From positions 1-35,730 of the forward strand of contig CACXGO010000001.1 in assembly GCA_902767245.1 (NCBI GenBank): DNA of 35,730 bases, in the 5' to 3' direction. The notes under the pieces are model-generated. The model was not told the origin of the DNA and did no database searches. It was given only the letters and a program-made list of their open reading frames with translations. Numbering within the stretch: position 1 is the stretch's first letter; every line of letters starts with the position of its first letter. Below are positions 6,150 through 14,161 of this stretch, piece after piece. The DNA is from an uncultured Erysipelotrichaceae bacterium. GTDB taxonomy: Bacteria > Bacillota_I > Bacilli_A > RF39 > UBA660. Position numbers and translations under genes: made by a program.

Positions 6150-6719
6150 TTCTTCAACCTTACAAGTGCCACCACGATCCTTAACATAAGCATCAATTTT
6201 ATCAAGTGCTTCATAAGCATCATTAGATTTTGAAGCACCTGTTATATTATCAAAATATCCATCGCCACCTGCTTCTATAATATTTCCTGTTTCTTCATAA
6301 AATCTAAAACCCATTGAGTATTCTTCATCATGAAGAGTACAAATAATTGTTTTTTCAATAATTCTTCCAGATTCATTTTTTCTTTTATACATTAATACGC
6401 CCCAAAGAGCTATTAATACTATAAATAATACTAAAGCCCCTATACTAAAAATCTTTATTATTTTTAAAATAAGCCCTGCTAATTTTTCAGTATTTGATAC
6501 TTTTTCTGTTAAAAGTTCTTTGATGTCATTATCAACCAACTCATCTAAACTAACATTAAAAATTTTTGATAGTTTTTTGGCTTCTTCTAAATCTGGAGAA
6601 GTTTCACCCAATTCCCATTTACTAATTGTTTGACGAGAAACACCAACATTCTCTGCAAGTTCCTCTTGAGTTATATTATTTTTCTTTCTTAACTCTAATA
6701 TTTTACTTCCTATTTCCAT
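6144..6719 (-). CDS. Membrane-anchored XRE-family HTH protein
   Basis: A 191-residue protein. Residues 1-65 form a Cro/C1-type helix-turn-helix: LELRKKNNITQEELAENVGV, SRQTISKWELGETSPDL, then a sequence reading ...LSKIFNVSLDELV. A single membrane segment follows at about 88-112, then a C-terminal domain of about 75 residues, probably outside the cell (GFRFYEETGNIIEAGG, then DAYVKDRGGTCKVEE). This suggests a one-component regulator linking an external or envelope signal to transcription. The target and signal are unknown. The ATG follows a clear GAAAGGGATGG site. Confidence 0.85.
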   Translation of the reverse strand: MEIGSKILELRKKNNITQEELAENVGVSRQTISKWELGETSPDLEEAKKLSKIFNVSLDELVDNDIKELLTEKVSNTEKLAGLILKIIKIFSIGALVLFIVLIALWGVLMYKRKNESGRIIEKTIICTLHDEEYSMGFRFYEETGNIIEAGGDGYFDNITGASKSNDAYEALDKIDAYVKDRGGTCKVEEK

Positions 6720-6839
6720 AAATCCATCCCTTTCACTTATAATTCTACTTTAAATAAATGTTTTTAACTACCAATTTTGCTTGGAATTTACGCCCGTTTT
6801 CTTAACATATTATATCACATTTATTTTTTTTTACATTTT

Positions 6840-6848
6840 TGCTATAAT
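6840..6848 (+). promoter_or_regulatory. Extended -10 promoter of the EF-Tu domain 2-like gene
   Basis: TGCTATAAT matches TGN-TATAAT exactly. No convincing -35 box is present at the proper spacing. Confidence 0.5.
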
Positions 6849-6866
6849 TTAAATGGAGGCTATAAT

Positions 6867-7226
6867 ATGGGATTATTTAGCAAATTATTTAATTTTAATG
6901 TTAAAACAGAAGAAGAAAAATATGAGAATCAAGCTTTTGAGCAAAATCAAAATACTCAAACTAGTGGTGAATTTTCAATGATTGTTGAAGATATATTTAC
7001 GATTACCGGTCGAGGAACTGTTATTACCGGAAGAATTGATTCGGGAACAATCAGCATTGGTGAAAAAGTTTTAATAAATAGTGTTTTTGAAGCCGAAGTA
7101 ACAGGAATTGAAATGTTTAGAAAAACACTTGATTATGCAGCTGCTGGTGATAATGTTGGACTTCTATTAAATGGAATAAATCGTAATGATATTTGCCAAG
7201 GAGCTCTTGTAACTAAAAAGAATTAG
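6867..7226 (+). CDS. Free-standing EF-Tu domain 2-like protein
   Basis: A 119-residue protein. After a polar N-terminus of about 35 residues (MGLFSKLFNFNVKTEEEK), residues 38-115 match the second (beta-barrel) domain of EF-Tu: EFSMIVEDIFTITGRGTVIT, GRIDSGTISIGEKV, TGIEMFRKTLDYAAAGDNVG, LLLNGINRNDICQGALV. There is no GTPase domain and no domain 3. In EF-Tu this barrel contacts aminoacyl-tRNA and the ribosome; what it does alone is unknown. I chose ATG 6867 because GGAGG (6855-6859) lies 7 bases before it; the longer upstream frame has no ribosome site. Not a truncated tuf, because it has its own start signals and terminator. Confidence 0.85.
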   Translation: MGLFSKLFNFNVKTEEEKYENQAFEQNQNTQTSGEFSMIVEDIFTITGRGTVITGRIDSGTISIGEKVLINSVFEAEVTGIEMFRKTLDYAAAGDNVGLLLNGINRNDICQGALVTKKN

Positions 7227-7250
7227 AAATTAATCTAATTCTTTTTTTAT
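7216..7250. terminator. Bidirectional terminator
   Basis: AAAAGAATTAG (7216-7226) pairs with CTAATTCTTTT (7235-7245) and is followed by T-rich DNA. It lies between convergent genes ending at 7226 and 7252. Confidence 0.8.
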
Positions 7251-7251
7251 T

Positions 7252-8931
7252 TTAGTTTATTGCTTTACCATCAACATATAGTTTATGGCCATTAAAGTTA
7301 ATATTGCTATTTGTAAGATCAGCGTTATCTAAACTACTAATATAAGAGTCTTTAGTTAAAGTTATCTTCGAGTCTTTATCTAAAGTTAGTTTTATCGATT
7401 TAGCAGTATTGCTAGTATTGATTGCGCCTTCAAAATTAGAAGATGTTAAACTCATATCTAAAGTAGAAATTGAATCTACAACAATATTTCCTTTTATAGT
7501 TTGATTATTCAATAATAAGGTTACAATTCCTCCATTAGATCCACTTTTACCCCAAGAATCAGCTTGAATTCTTAAAAAGTTGCCAGTAGCATCATTATTA
7601 ATGATGGTGTTATTGGTCAAATTGATTGTTGAAGTTGTATTTGTAACATATAAAGTATCTCCTTTGTTAGTTATAATTGTTGAATTTGAAGCTGTAAATG
7701 TTGAACATCCAACTTCGGCATCTCCACTCATTGATTGATATAAGAAAATATTTTTATATGTTGTTGATTGACCATTTAAAATATTATTAGTATCAGTTAA
7801 AGTTACATTATCTAAAGTGATAGAATTCTTACCTTCAATTATAGCTCCTTCTGATGCTTCAGAAATAAGTTCAGCATTTTTAACAGTTATATTAGCTGTT
7901 GAATAAATAGCTGGTGAACCTTTTCCCGTTGTTTTATAAGTTCCACCATCAACATTAACAGTTCCGCCCCCACGATCGCTACGAATTGCAGCACTTGAAG
8001 TCCCTGCCGTTGTAATTTTTAAATTTGAGGCATTCATAATACCTCCTCCAGTAGTCATAATTCCACCAGAGTTATCTTTAGTTGTAACGATAGTAGAATC
8101 ACTTATATTAACAGTAGTGCCATCTGAAGAACTATTATTAGTTGTAGCGCTCCCACCATAACTGAATACACCATTAGATCCGGTAGCATTTGTAGTAACA
8201 TTTACATTACTTAAGTTTAAAGTAACTCCTGATTTAGCTAAAATTGCAGAATTAGTGCCATAAAAACTTGTGTTATCTCCACCAGCCGAATCTCCAGTTT
8301 TATTAACTTCAATACTTGAAATATTAACATCAACTTTATCTGTTGCTAAAATTGCATTTTCATCAGCAGTAGTACTTTCATAACTACCACTTGAAATAGT
8401 AGTTGCTTCTTTTATTTCAGTTTTTCCTTTATAAGAAGTACTATTATTAGTTGATCCATTTGGATTATTCATATTTGAACTAGAACTACCAATAAGAGAA
8501 TTAGATCCCCACACTAAAGCAACAATCAAAGCCACACTCGAAACAGCATAAATTAATATTTTACTTGTTGTTTTAAATGTTTCACCAAATGATTTTTCAT
8601 TAAATTTAGACATTACTAAATAAAATAATATTAATGATATTAAAGAGCTTTCCAAACCCAACAACAAATATGTTGTGGTACTTGTTTCTTTAGTTGTATT
8701 AGGCATTTCTGGTGGATTTCCCATCATATTTTCGCCATCTGGTTTTTCTGGTGGGTTTCCCATCATATTTTCACCGTCTGGTTTCTCTGGTGGATTTCCC
8801 ATCATATTTTCACCCATACTAGGTATTTTTGATTCATTATTACTTTTGGCACTGCTTATTGTAAAAATTAATCCTAAAATACCTAAAGCTAAAATTATAA
8901 TTAAAATAATATTTTTTGAGCTTCTATTCAT
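7252..8931 (-). CDS. Large surface protein: membrane anchor, PP-rich 13-residue repeats, beta-helix-like region
   Basis: A 559-residue protein. A hydrophobic segment (residues 8-28) is followed by three copies of the 13-residue unit GENMMGNPPEKPD (about 39-77). Two more membrane segments lie at about 87-108 and 124-148. A 400-residue region rich in Thr, Ser, Asn and Gly follows. It is made of short turns such as VNISDSTIVTTKDNSGGIMT and TVNVDGGTYKTTGKGSPAIY, typical of a right-handed beta-helix or a carbohydrate-binding surface domain. A role in adhesion or glycan binding is inferred. AAAGGAGG lies directly before the ATG. Single-gene unit. Confidence 0.7.
   Translation of the reverse strand: MNRSSKNIILIIILALGILGLIFTISSAKSNNESKIPSMGENMMGNPPEKPDGENMMGNPPEKPDGENMMGNPPEMPNTTKETSTTTYLLLGLESSLISLILFYLVMSKFNEKSFGETFKTTSKILIYAVSSVALIVALVWGSNSLIGSSSSNMNNPNGSTNNSTSYKGKTEIKEATTISSGSYESTTADENAILATDKVDVNISSIEVNKTGDSAGGDNTSFYGTNSAILAKSGVTLNLSNVNVTTNATGSNGVFSYGGSATTNNSSSDGTTVNISDSTIVTTKDNSGGIMTTGGGIMNASNLKITTAGTSSAAIRSDRGGGTVNVDGGTYKTTGKGSPAIYSTANITVKNAELISEASEGAIIEGKNSITLDNVTLTDTNNILNGQSTTYKNIFLYQSMSGDAEVGCSTFTASNSTIITNKGDTLYVTNTTSTINLTNNTIINNDATGNFLRIQADSWGKSGSNGGIVTLLLNNQTIKGNIVVDSISTLDMSLTSSNFEGAINTSNTAKSIKLTLDKDSKITLTKDSYISSLDNADLTNSNINFNGHKLYVDGKAIN
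8702..8818 (-). repeat. Three 39-bp tandem repeats inside the surface-protein gene
   Basis: Units at 8702-8740, 8741-8779 and 8780-8818 differ by only a few bases. Each encodes GENMMGNPPEKPD or a close variant. The 39-bp period keeps the frame, so gain or loss of units would change length without breaking the protein. Confidence 0.9.
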
Positions 8932-8963
8932 ATTTCCTCCTTTACTATAATTATTTTATCATA

Positions 8964-8995
8964 AAAGCGTAATTATTTCCGCTTTCTTTTTTATT
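8964..8995. other. Hairpin in the intergenic region upstream of the surface-protein gene
   Basis: AAAGCG (8964-8969) pairs with CGCTTT (8980-8985), followed on the + strand by a T-rich run. No + strand gene precedes it, so it may be a back-up terminator or chance. I see no gene in 8932-9064. Confidence 0.3.
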
Positions 8996-9042
8996 GTAGT
9001 ATTTAAATATGTTAAAAATTTATATAAATTATGTGAAATTAC

Positions 9043-9066
9043 AAAGAAAAAAGCAGTTTTCTGCTT
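9043..9066 (-). terminator. Terminator of the lipoprotein gene
   Basis: AAGCAG-TTTT-CTGCTT (9051-9066) is followed on the minus strand by a T run; the stem begins in the stop codon. Confidence 0.75.
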
Positions 9067-9385
9067 ATTTTCTTTCATATTTAACATCTTCATCAAATGA
9101 ATCTTTAATTGTTAAAACATTATTTTCAATTTTAAATTCTGTTTCAAATGGTTCGGTATTACCAGTATAAAGAATTGAAAGTTTATTATCTTTTATTGTA
9201 TAAGTAAATTCCATTTTTGTTCCTAAAGCATCATAATTACCTGTTCCATCTTCATTAAATGTATAAACAAAACCACTATGATCCCATTTACCAACAATTC
9301 CTTTATCCTTTCCACAACCTACAAGTACAAGTGCTCCAACAAATAACACAAATGTTAAAGCAATCATTTTAAAATTCTTTTTCAT
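9065..9385 (-). CDS. Small lipoprotein, DUF5640/lipocalin-like
   Basis: A 106-residue protein with a lipoprotein signal peptide: positive start, hydrophobic core, lipobox LVGC with Cys at about residue 24. The mature part, IVGKWDHSGFVYTFNEDGTG through FTYTIKDNKLSILYTG to LTIKDSFDEDVKYERK, is a short beta-sandwich or lipocalin-like repeat common in Firmicutes lipoproteins. Ligand unknown. AAAGGAGT precedes the ATG and TATAAT lies upstream. Confidence 0.8.
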   Translation of the reverse strand: MKKNFKMIALTFVLFVGALVLVGCGKDKGIVGKWDHSGFVYTFNEDGTGNYDALGTKMEFTYTIKDNKLSILYTGNTEPFETEFKIENNVLTIKDSFDEDVKYERK

Positions 9386-9439
9386 AAAAAACTCCTTTCT
9401 AAAATATTATACAACTTTTTTTATTTATTAGCTACAATT

Positions 9440-11806
9440 TTATTCTGTTCTTAGTGCTTCAACTGGATCTTTTTTAGCAGCCATTTTTGATGGGATTCTA
9501 CCTGCTATTACATTCAATAAAATACTTAATAATATTAATGATATTGCACTTACAATTGGTAATTTAGCAATATTATCAATCTCAATTAATGATTGTCCAA
9601 TTAAATTAATAGGTATAGATAATAATAATGCAATTCCAATTCCTAAAGTCCCAGCAATTGCTCCCTCAATAATTGTCTCCGCCATAAATACTCGTCTAAT
9701 ATCTTTTTTACTTGCCCCAATTGCTCTAAGTATTCCAATTTCTTTTGTTCTTTCTAAAACACTTATATAAGTTATTATTGCAATCATAATTGATGATACA
9801 ACTAAACTAATTGCAACAAACCCAATTAAAACAATTGAAATAACATTTATTATTTTAGTTACGCCATTTATTAAAGATTTTACTAAATCAGTATAATTAA
9901 TAACTAAATCGTATTCTTCCTTTTCTTCTTTTTCTTTATTGTAATTATTTATTAAATCAACAATTTTTTGTTTTGATTCATAATCTTTAGGATAAACACT
10001 AATACTTGATGGATCATCTAATTCATAAATCCCAAGAGTTGCTGCTAAGTTTTCATAGTTATTAGTAAGCCCATCAAATTTAACACCAGTTAAAGCATTT
10101 ACTTCTTTATTTTCAATTTGCTTTTTATAAATATTTGTTTTACTAATTTCATTAATTAAATATATAATTAAATCATTTTTATATCCAATATATGTATCTG
10201 ATGCATCAGAATCTATTAAAATACCAACAATTTTAATATCTAACCCATTATCAATTTTATCTTTCATGTATGATTGATTACTTGAATAATCTATAAAAGT
10301 TCCATCTTCTTCTTTGTAATAATCAGTATTTAAAATAAGTTTATAGGTTTTATTTAAAATGTCTTCATATGAGTAACTACTAGATGGAACACGATAATTT
10401 TCATCTTTTTTGATCTTTTCTAAATCGCTACTAACTTTTTCACGATCTTTAATACCTAATGAATAAATAATTGAGTCTTTAATTACTCTGCTTTTAGGTA
10501 TTACTAATACAATTTCATCATAATTTTTTGGTAATGTTCCTGCTAAAACTTCATATTTTTCTTCATTAAATGAAAGCTTATTAAAAATACTAGCATTACT
10601 TAATACAAATTCACCAGGATCAACTTTATAATAATCATTATTATAAACCTGCAAGTCCAAAGCGTATTCGTAATTTATTGCAATAGCCGATTCTTGAAAT
10701 TCATGACTATTTTCAATAAATTTTTTTAATTCTTTCAAGTTATTTTTATGAATAAGACCTTTTTCACTTGAATAAACTGTTTCTTTAATAATATCATCTT
10801 CAGAACAAATACTATTAGTTGGACATTCTTTATCATTTTCATCGTTAAATCTTAATTTTATTGAACCAAATAAATCATAATTTATTTTTTCAAATGTGAG
10901 TGGATAATCAACAAGTGATTCACGCTCTATTTTCGCGGTATAATCATTAACCCCGTTTGAAAGGGAAAGAATTAAAGCAATACCAACAATACCAATAGAA
11001 CCTGCAAAAGCAGTCAAAAACGTTCTTCCCTTTTTTGTTAACAAATTATTAAATGAAAGCGATAATGAGGTCAAAAATGACATCGATGTTCTTTTTACTT
11101 TATTTTCTTTAAACTCTTCAATCGCACTTTCGTATGGATTAGTATCATTAATAACCATTCCATCTTTTAATTCAATTATGCGACTAGCGTATGTATTTGC
11201 AATATCAGCATTATGAGTTACCATTATAACTAATTTATCAACTGCAATTTCTTTTAAAATTTCCATAATTTGCACACTTGTTTTAGAATCAAGTGCTCCT
11301 GTCGGTTCATCAGCCAATATAATTTCTGGATTATTGACTAGAGCTCGAGCAATAGCTACTCTTTGCATCTGACCACCAGACAATTGGTTAGGTTTCTTAT
11401 TTAAGTGTTCTTCTAATCCTACCTTAATTAAGGCAGCAGTTGCTCTTCTTTTTCTTTCTTCTTTAGAAATCCCAGATAATGTTAAAGCAATCTCAACATT
11501 AGCAAGTACACTTTGATGTTGAATTAAATTATAATTCTGAAAAATAAAACCAACATGATAGTTACGATAAGAATCAAAATCATGATCAGAATATTTCTTA
11601 GTTGATAAACCTTTGATAATTATGTCGCCTTCGTCATACTTATCTAGACCACCAATTATATTTAATAATGTTGTCTTACCACAGCCTGATGGACCTAAAA
11701 TAGTAACAAATTCGTTTTTTCTAAAATTAATATTAATTCCTTTTAAAACCTGTTGACGATTTTCACCAATATGATAACTTTTTTTAATATTTTTTATTTC
11801 TAACAT
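9440..11806 (-). CDS. MacB-type ABC exporter, fused ATPase and permease
   Basis: A 788-residue protein. Residues 1-225 are the ATPase: Walker A GPSGCGKTT, Q-loop FQNYNLIQ, signature LSGGQMQRVAIA, Walker B ILADEPTGALD, H-loop MVTHNAD. After a linker there is a membrane segment (LTAFAGSIGIVGIALILSL), a roughly 370-residue extracellular domain, and three C-terminal FtsX-type segments with the coupling motif LERTKEIGILRAIGASKKDI. This is the MacB/LolCDE mechanotransmission family, which exports peptides or moves lipids and lipoproteins; the substrate is unknown. ATG 11806 follows AAAAGGG by 8 bases. The upstream in-frame ATG at 11830 overlaps the -10 box, so it is excluded. Confidence 0.92.
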   Translation of the reverse strand: MLEIKNIKKSYHIGENRQQVLKGININFRKNEFVTILGPSGCGKTTLLNIIGGLDKYDEGDIIIKGLSTKKYSDHDFDSYRNYHVGFIFQNYNLIQHQSVLANVEIALTLSGISKEERKRRATAALIKVGLEEHLNKKPNQLSGGQMQRVAIARALVNNPEIILADEPTGALDSKTSVQIMEILKEIAVDKLVIMVTHNADIANTYASRIIELKDGMVINDTNPYESAIEEFKENKVKRTSMSFLTSLSLSFNNLLTKKGRTFLTAFAGSIGIVGIALILSLSNGVNDYTAKIERESLVDYPLTFEKINYDLFGSIKLRFNDENDKECPTNSICSEDDIIKETVYSSEKGLIHKNNLKELKKFIENSHEFQESAIAINYEYALDLQVYNNDYYKVDPGEFVLSNASIFNKLSFNEEKYEVLAGTLPKNYDEIVLVIPKSRVIKDSIIYSLGIKDREKVSSDLEKIKKDENYRVPSSSYSYEDILNKTYKLILNTDYYKEEDGTFIDYSSNQSYMKDKIDNGLDIKIVGILIDSDASDTYIGYKNDLIIYLINEISKTNIYKKQIENKEVNALTGVKFDGLTNNYENLAATLGIYELDDPSSISVYPKDYESKQKIVDLINNYNKEKEEKEEYDLVINYTDLVKSLINGVTKIINVISIVLIGFVAISLVVSSIMIAIITYISVLERTKEIGILRAIGASKKDIRRVFMAETIIEGAIAGTLGIGIALLLSIPINLIGQSLIEIDNIAKLPIVSAISLILLSILLNVIAGRIPSKMAAKKDPVEALRTE

Positions 11807-11829
11807 AAAATCAACCCTTTTCTTTATCA

Positions 11830-11858
11830 TTTATACCAAAAACAAGAAGTACTGTCAA
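11830..11858 (-). promoter_or_regulatory. Promoter of the ABC exporter gene
   Basis: Minus-strand TTGACA (11853-11858), exactly 17 bases, TATAAA (11830-11835). The consensus -35 box suggests strong basal expression. Confidence 0.8.
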
Positions 11859-11933
11859 AGACTAAAATATGAATTTTTGATATAAAAAATTCATGTTTTT
11901 GATTAAATACTTAATATTTTTAGATTAATTAAA

Positions 11934-11960
11934 ATAAAAAAGCGTTTAAAAAAACGATTT
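11934..11960 (-). terminator. Terminator of the 14069-11961 operon
   Basis: Minus-strand CGTTT/AAACG stem with flanking A/T pairs and one mismatch, followed by a T run. It lies immediately after the stop at 11961. An AT-rich inverted repeat at about 11870-11894 lies further on, and I see no gene in 11859-11960. Confidence 0.6.
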
Positions 11961-12785
11961 TTATTGATTAATTATTATATCTTCACCATCTGTATATAAA
12001 GTAATATTCCCTTTTCCTGTTAAATAATATTTAATGTTATATTTATCTAATAATTCAATTGTTTTATCATCTTTTAATGCTGAAGTTATAATAGCATATT
12101 TAATAGCTTTAGTTTTAAATAAATCATCAAGACTTTTTAAATAATGTCCATGATATGGAAGCTTTAAAAAATCATATGTTTCACTATTAATAGTTAAAAA
12201 ATCTTTAATTCTAGCATTTTGAGCATCACCCATAAATAAAAACTTTTTGTTTTTATAAGTGATACTTGTAATTAATGAGGAATTATTGCTTTCATTATTT
12301 TTATAAATTGTTTGAGGCCCATTAACAACAATTTTAATATCATCAATATTTATTTCATAATTATCTGATATAACTTTGGCTTCTACATTTTTATTCTTTA
12401 AAGCATTTATGTAATTATCATAATATTTACTATCTTTAGGATAATTACTTTGTAAAATTTCACCTATTTCTAAATTATTAATTATTTTAGATGCACTTCC
12501 AACATGATCTTTATCAAAATGAGTAATAATTAAGTAATCTAGTTTTTTTATATTATTTTGAGTAAAATAATTTAAAATTTCTTCACCTAAAGATTCTTCA
12601 CCAGTATCAATCATAATGTATTTGTCTTTTTTAGATAAAATAATTGCATCAGCTTTACCAGCATTGAAAAAATAAATCTTAAAATCATATTTATTCAAAT
12701 CTTTTTTGTTACTTTTTTCTAAGATCAAAATTGTAATTAAAGCAACTATTAAAACTACTATTAAAATTAAATATCCTTTTTTCAT
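11961..12785 (-). CDS. ComEC-like metallo-beta-lactamase-fold hydrolase, membrane-anchored
   Basis: A 274-residue protein. One N-terminal membrane segment (about 5-24) is followed by an MBL-fold domain starting KIYFFNAGKADAIILSKKDK. Metal-site motifs are THFDKDHVG, MGDAQ and PYHGH. This matches the soluble ComEC/Rec2 C-terminal domain subgroup, typically phosphodiesterases or nucleases acting outside the membrane. No competence channel domain is present, so a role in DNA uptake is not implied. ATG 12785 is preferred over GTG 12794, which lies in the AAGTGA ribosome site. Third gene of the operon with two zinc-ribbon proteins. Confidence 0.85.
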   Translation of the reverse strand: MKKGYLILIVVLIVALITILILEKSNKKDLNKYDFKIYFFNAGKADAIILSKKDKYIMIDTGEESLGEEILNYFTQNNIKKLDYLIITHFDKDHVGSASKIINNLEIGEILQSNYPKDSKYYDNYINALKNKNVEAKVISDNYEINIDDIKIVVNGPQTIYKNNESNNSSLITSITYKNKKFLFMGDAQNARIKDFLTINSETYDFLKLPYHGHYLKSLDDLFKTKAIKYAIITSALKDDKTIELLDKYNIKYYLTGKGNITLYTDGEDIIINQ

Positions 12786-12796
12786 TTTTATCACTT

Positions 12797-13453
12797 TTAA
12801 TAGATTTCAAAATCAACAAAATAATTTGAATAATCATTTGGATCAACTAATAAATCAACCGTTCCATCATCACGTCCAAGAGCGGTTAAATACTTGGGTT
12901 CACTTTCAAAACATTTTGTTTTACCTTTTTCAATTTCATATATTACTTGAATTTTATATATGGTTTTATCTCCTTGAATCATTCCTTTTACTGGTTTAAT
13001 TTGATATTTTAGATTTTTAACAAGCATTCCATTTTTAGCTAGGTATTTCACTTTATTTATATCTTTATTTGATCCTTGAATTATTTTTTTAGATTCTCTA
13101 AAAAATGTAAATGCCGTCTTTAGTATTGAGATAAAAGCAAATACTGCAAATGCAACAAATATATAACCAAACCAACGAGTATTTTCATCTGATGCTTTTA
13201 ATCCTACATAGGCAAATATACTACAAAAAACCAGACCAAATCCTAAAACCCAAAGTCCTATAATAGTTCCTGGGCGATGACCTTTCTTTTCATATTTAAA
13301 GTTCTTCAAATTTACTTTATACCCATCTTTCGGAGGTTCTTTAATTACAACTTCTCCAATATTTTGAACTTTTTTAAAAGCTGTACTACCACATGCAGGA
13401 CATTTATCATATTTTTTCTTTAAATATCTTCCACAATATTCACATATATACAT
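12797..13453 (-). CDS. Zinc-ribbon membrane protein, paralogue B
   Basis: A 218-residue protein. The N-terminal zinc ribbon is CEYCGRYLKKKYDKCPACG. Two membrane segments lie at about 65-85 and 95-115, followed by a C-terminal beta-rich domain ending VDLLVDPNDYSNYFVDFEIY. It is clearly paralogous to the gene at 13464: the same CxxC pairs, the same KNGMLVK motif and almost the same last 20 residues. The ribosome site GGAGGTAA precedes the ATG. Function unknown; DUF3592-like domains share the GTVxLLVDPxDYS-type ending. Confidence 0.8.
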   Translation of the reverse strand: MYICEYCGRYLKKKYDKCPACGSTAFKKVQNIGEVVIKEPPKDGYKVNLKNFKYEKKGHRPGTIIGLWVLGFGLVFCSIFAYVGLKASDENTRWFGYIFVAFAVFAFISILKTAFTFFRESKKIIQGSNKDINKVKYLAKNGMLVKNLKYQIKPVKGMIQGDKTIYKIQVIYEIEKGKTKCFESEPKYLTALGRDDGTVDLLVDPNDYSNYFVDFEIY

Positions 13454-13463
13454 AAATTACCTC

Positions 13464-14069
13464 CTAATATATTTCATAGTCAATAAAATAATTTGAATAA
13501 TCATTTGGATCTATAAGCAAATCAACTGTCTCTGGATTTTTAATATCTGCATCGTATTTAGTTTCACTATAAAGTGGTATTTCTATACCAGCTGAGTTTT
13601 TAAATTTAACTTCTATACATTTATAATATTTGTTACCAACAAATGTGCCTGTATTTACTTCTTTATATGGCATCCCTTTTACGAGCATTCCATTTTTAGA
13701 GAGTTTGATTGCCTTATTCATTGATTTTTTTACTTTTCTTTTATTACTGAAAGCAATGCCAAACATAATTAAACCAAGTGTTGCTCCAAATGGAATAAAT
13801 AATATAATTTCTCCCATCCCTAATAATAAAAATGGTAATACAAAAATTGATGGCATAACAATTAATGCTATTCCAATAATAACAAATATATTAGCTATTC
13901 TAAGTGACTTCTTATAGTTTTCAACATTTATTTTATATCCACCTTTTGGTGTTTCTTTAATAATTGTTTCACCTAAAAAAGCTTTAGTTTTAAATGAGCT
14001 TCCACCACAACCCGGACATTTTTCATATTCTTGTTTTAAAACTCGATTACAATAATTACATATATACAT
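13464..14069 (-). CDS. Zinc-ribbon membrane protein, paralogue A
   Basis: A 201-residue protein with zinc ribbon CNYCNRVLKQEYEKCPGCGG, two membrane segments (about 58-80 and 84-106), and a C-terminal domain with SKNGMLVKGMPY and VDLLIDPNDYSNYFIDYEIY. It is the first gene of the operon: 10 bases separate it from its paralogue, and GAGGTAAT precedes its ATG. The pair probably arose by local duplication; the membrane segments have diverged most. Confidence 0.8.
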   Translation of the reverse strand: MYICNYCNRVLKQEYEKCPGCGGSSFKTKAFLGETIIKETPKGGYKINVENYKKSLRIANIFVIIGIALIVMPSIFVLPFLLLGMGEIILFIPFGATLGLIMFGIAFSNKRKVKKSMNKAIKLSKNGMLVKGMPYKEVNTGTFVGNKYYKCIEVKFKNSAGIEIPLYSETKYDADIKNPETVDLLIDPNDYSNYFIDYEIY

Positions 14070-14101
14070 AGATTACCTCCTCAAAGCATTTTTCTATTTT
14101 A

Positions 14102-14130
14102 ATTATATATTATTTTTCTTTTTTTTACAA
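14102..14130 (-). promoter_or_regulatory. Promoter of the zinc-ribbon/MBL operon
   Basis: Minus-strand TTGTAA (14125-14130), 17 A-rich bases, TATAAT (14102-14107). Confidence 0.65.
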
Positions 14131-14135
14131 TCAAA

Positions 14136-14161
14136 GAAAAAAATGACTTTTAAGTCATTTT
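14136..14161 (-). terminator. Terminator of mgtE
   Basis: AAAATGACTT (14140-14149) pairs with AAGTCATTTT (14152-14161), with a T run on the minus strand. It overlaps the mgtE stop codon. Confidence 0.8.

Noticed and set aside
8675-8950. Open frame on the + strand with Gly-Phe-Pro-Ile repeats
   Set aside because: It is the complement of the 39-bp repeats in the surface-protein gene and has no ribosome site.
11807-11830. Upstream ATG as start of the ABC exporter
   Set aside because: The ATG at 11830 overlaps the -10 box of a TTGACA-17-TATAAA promoter and has no ribosome site.
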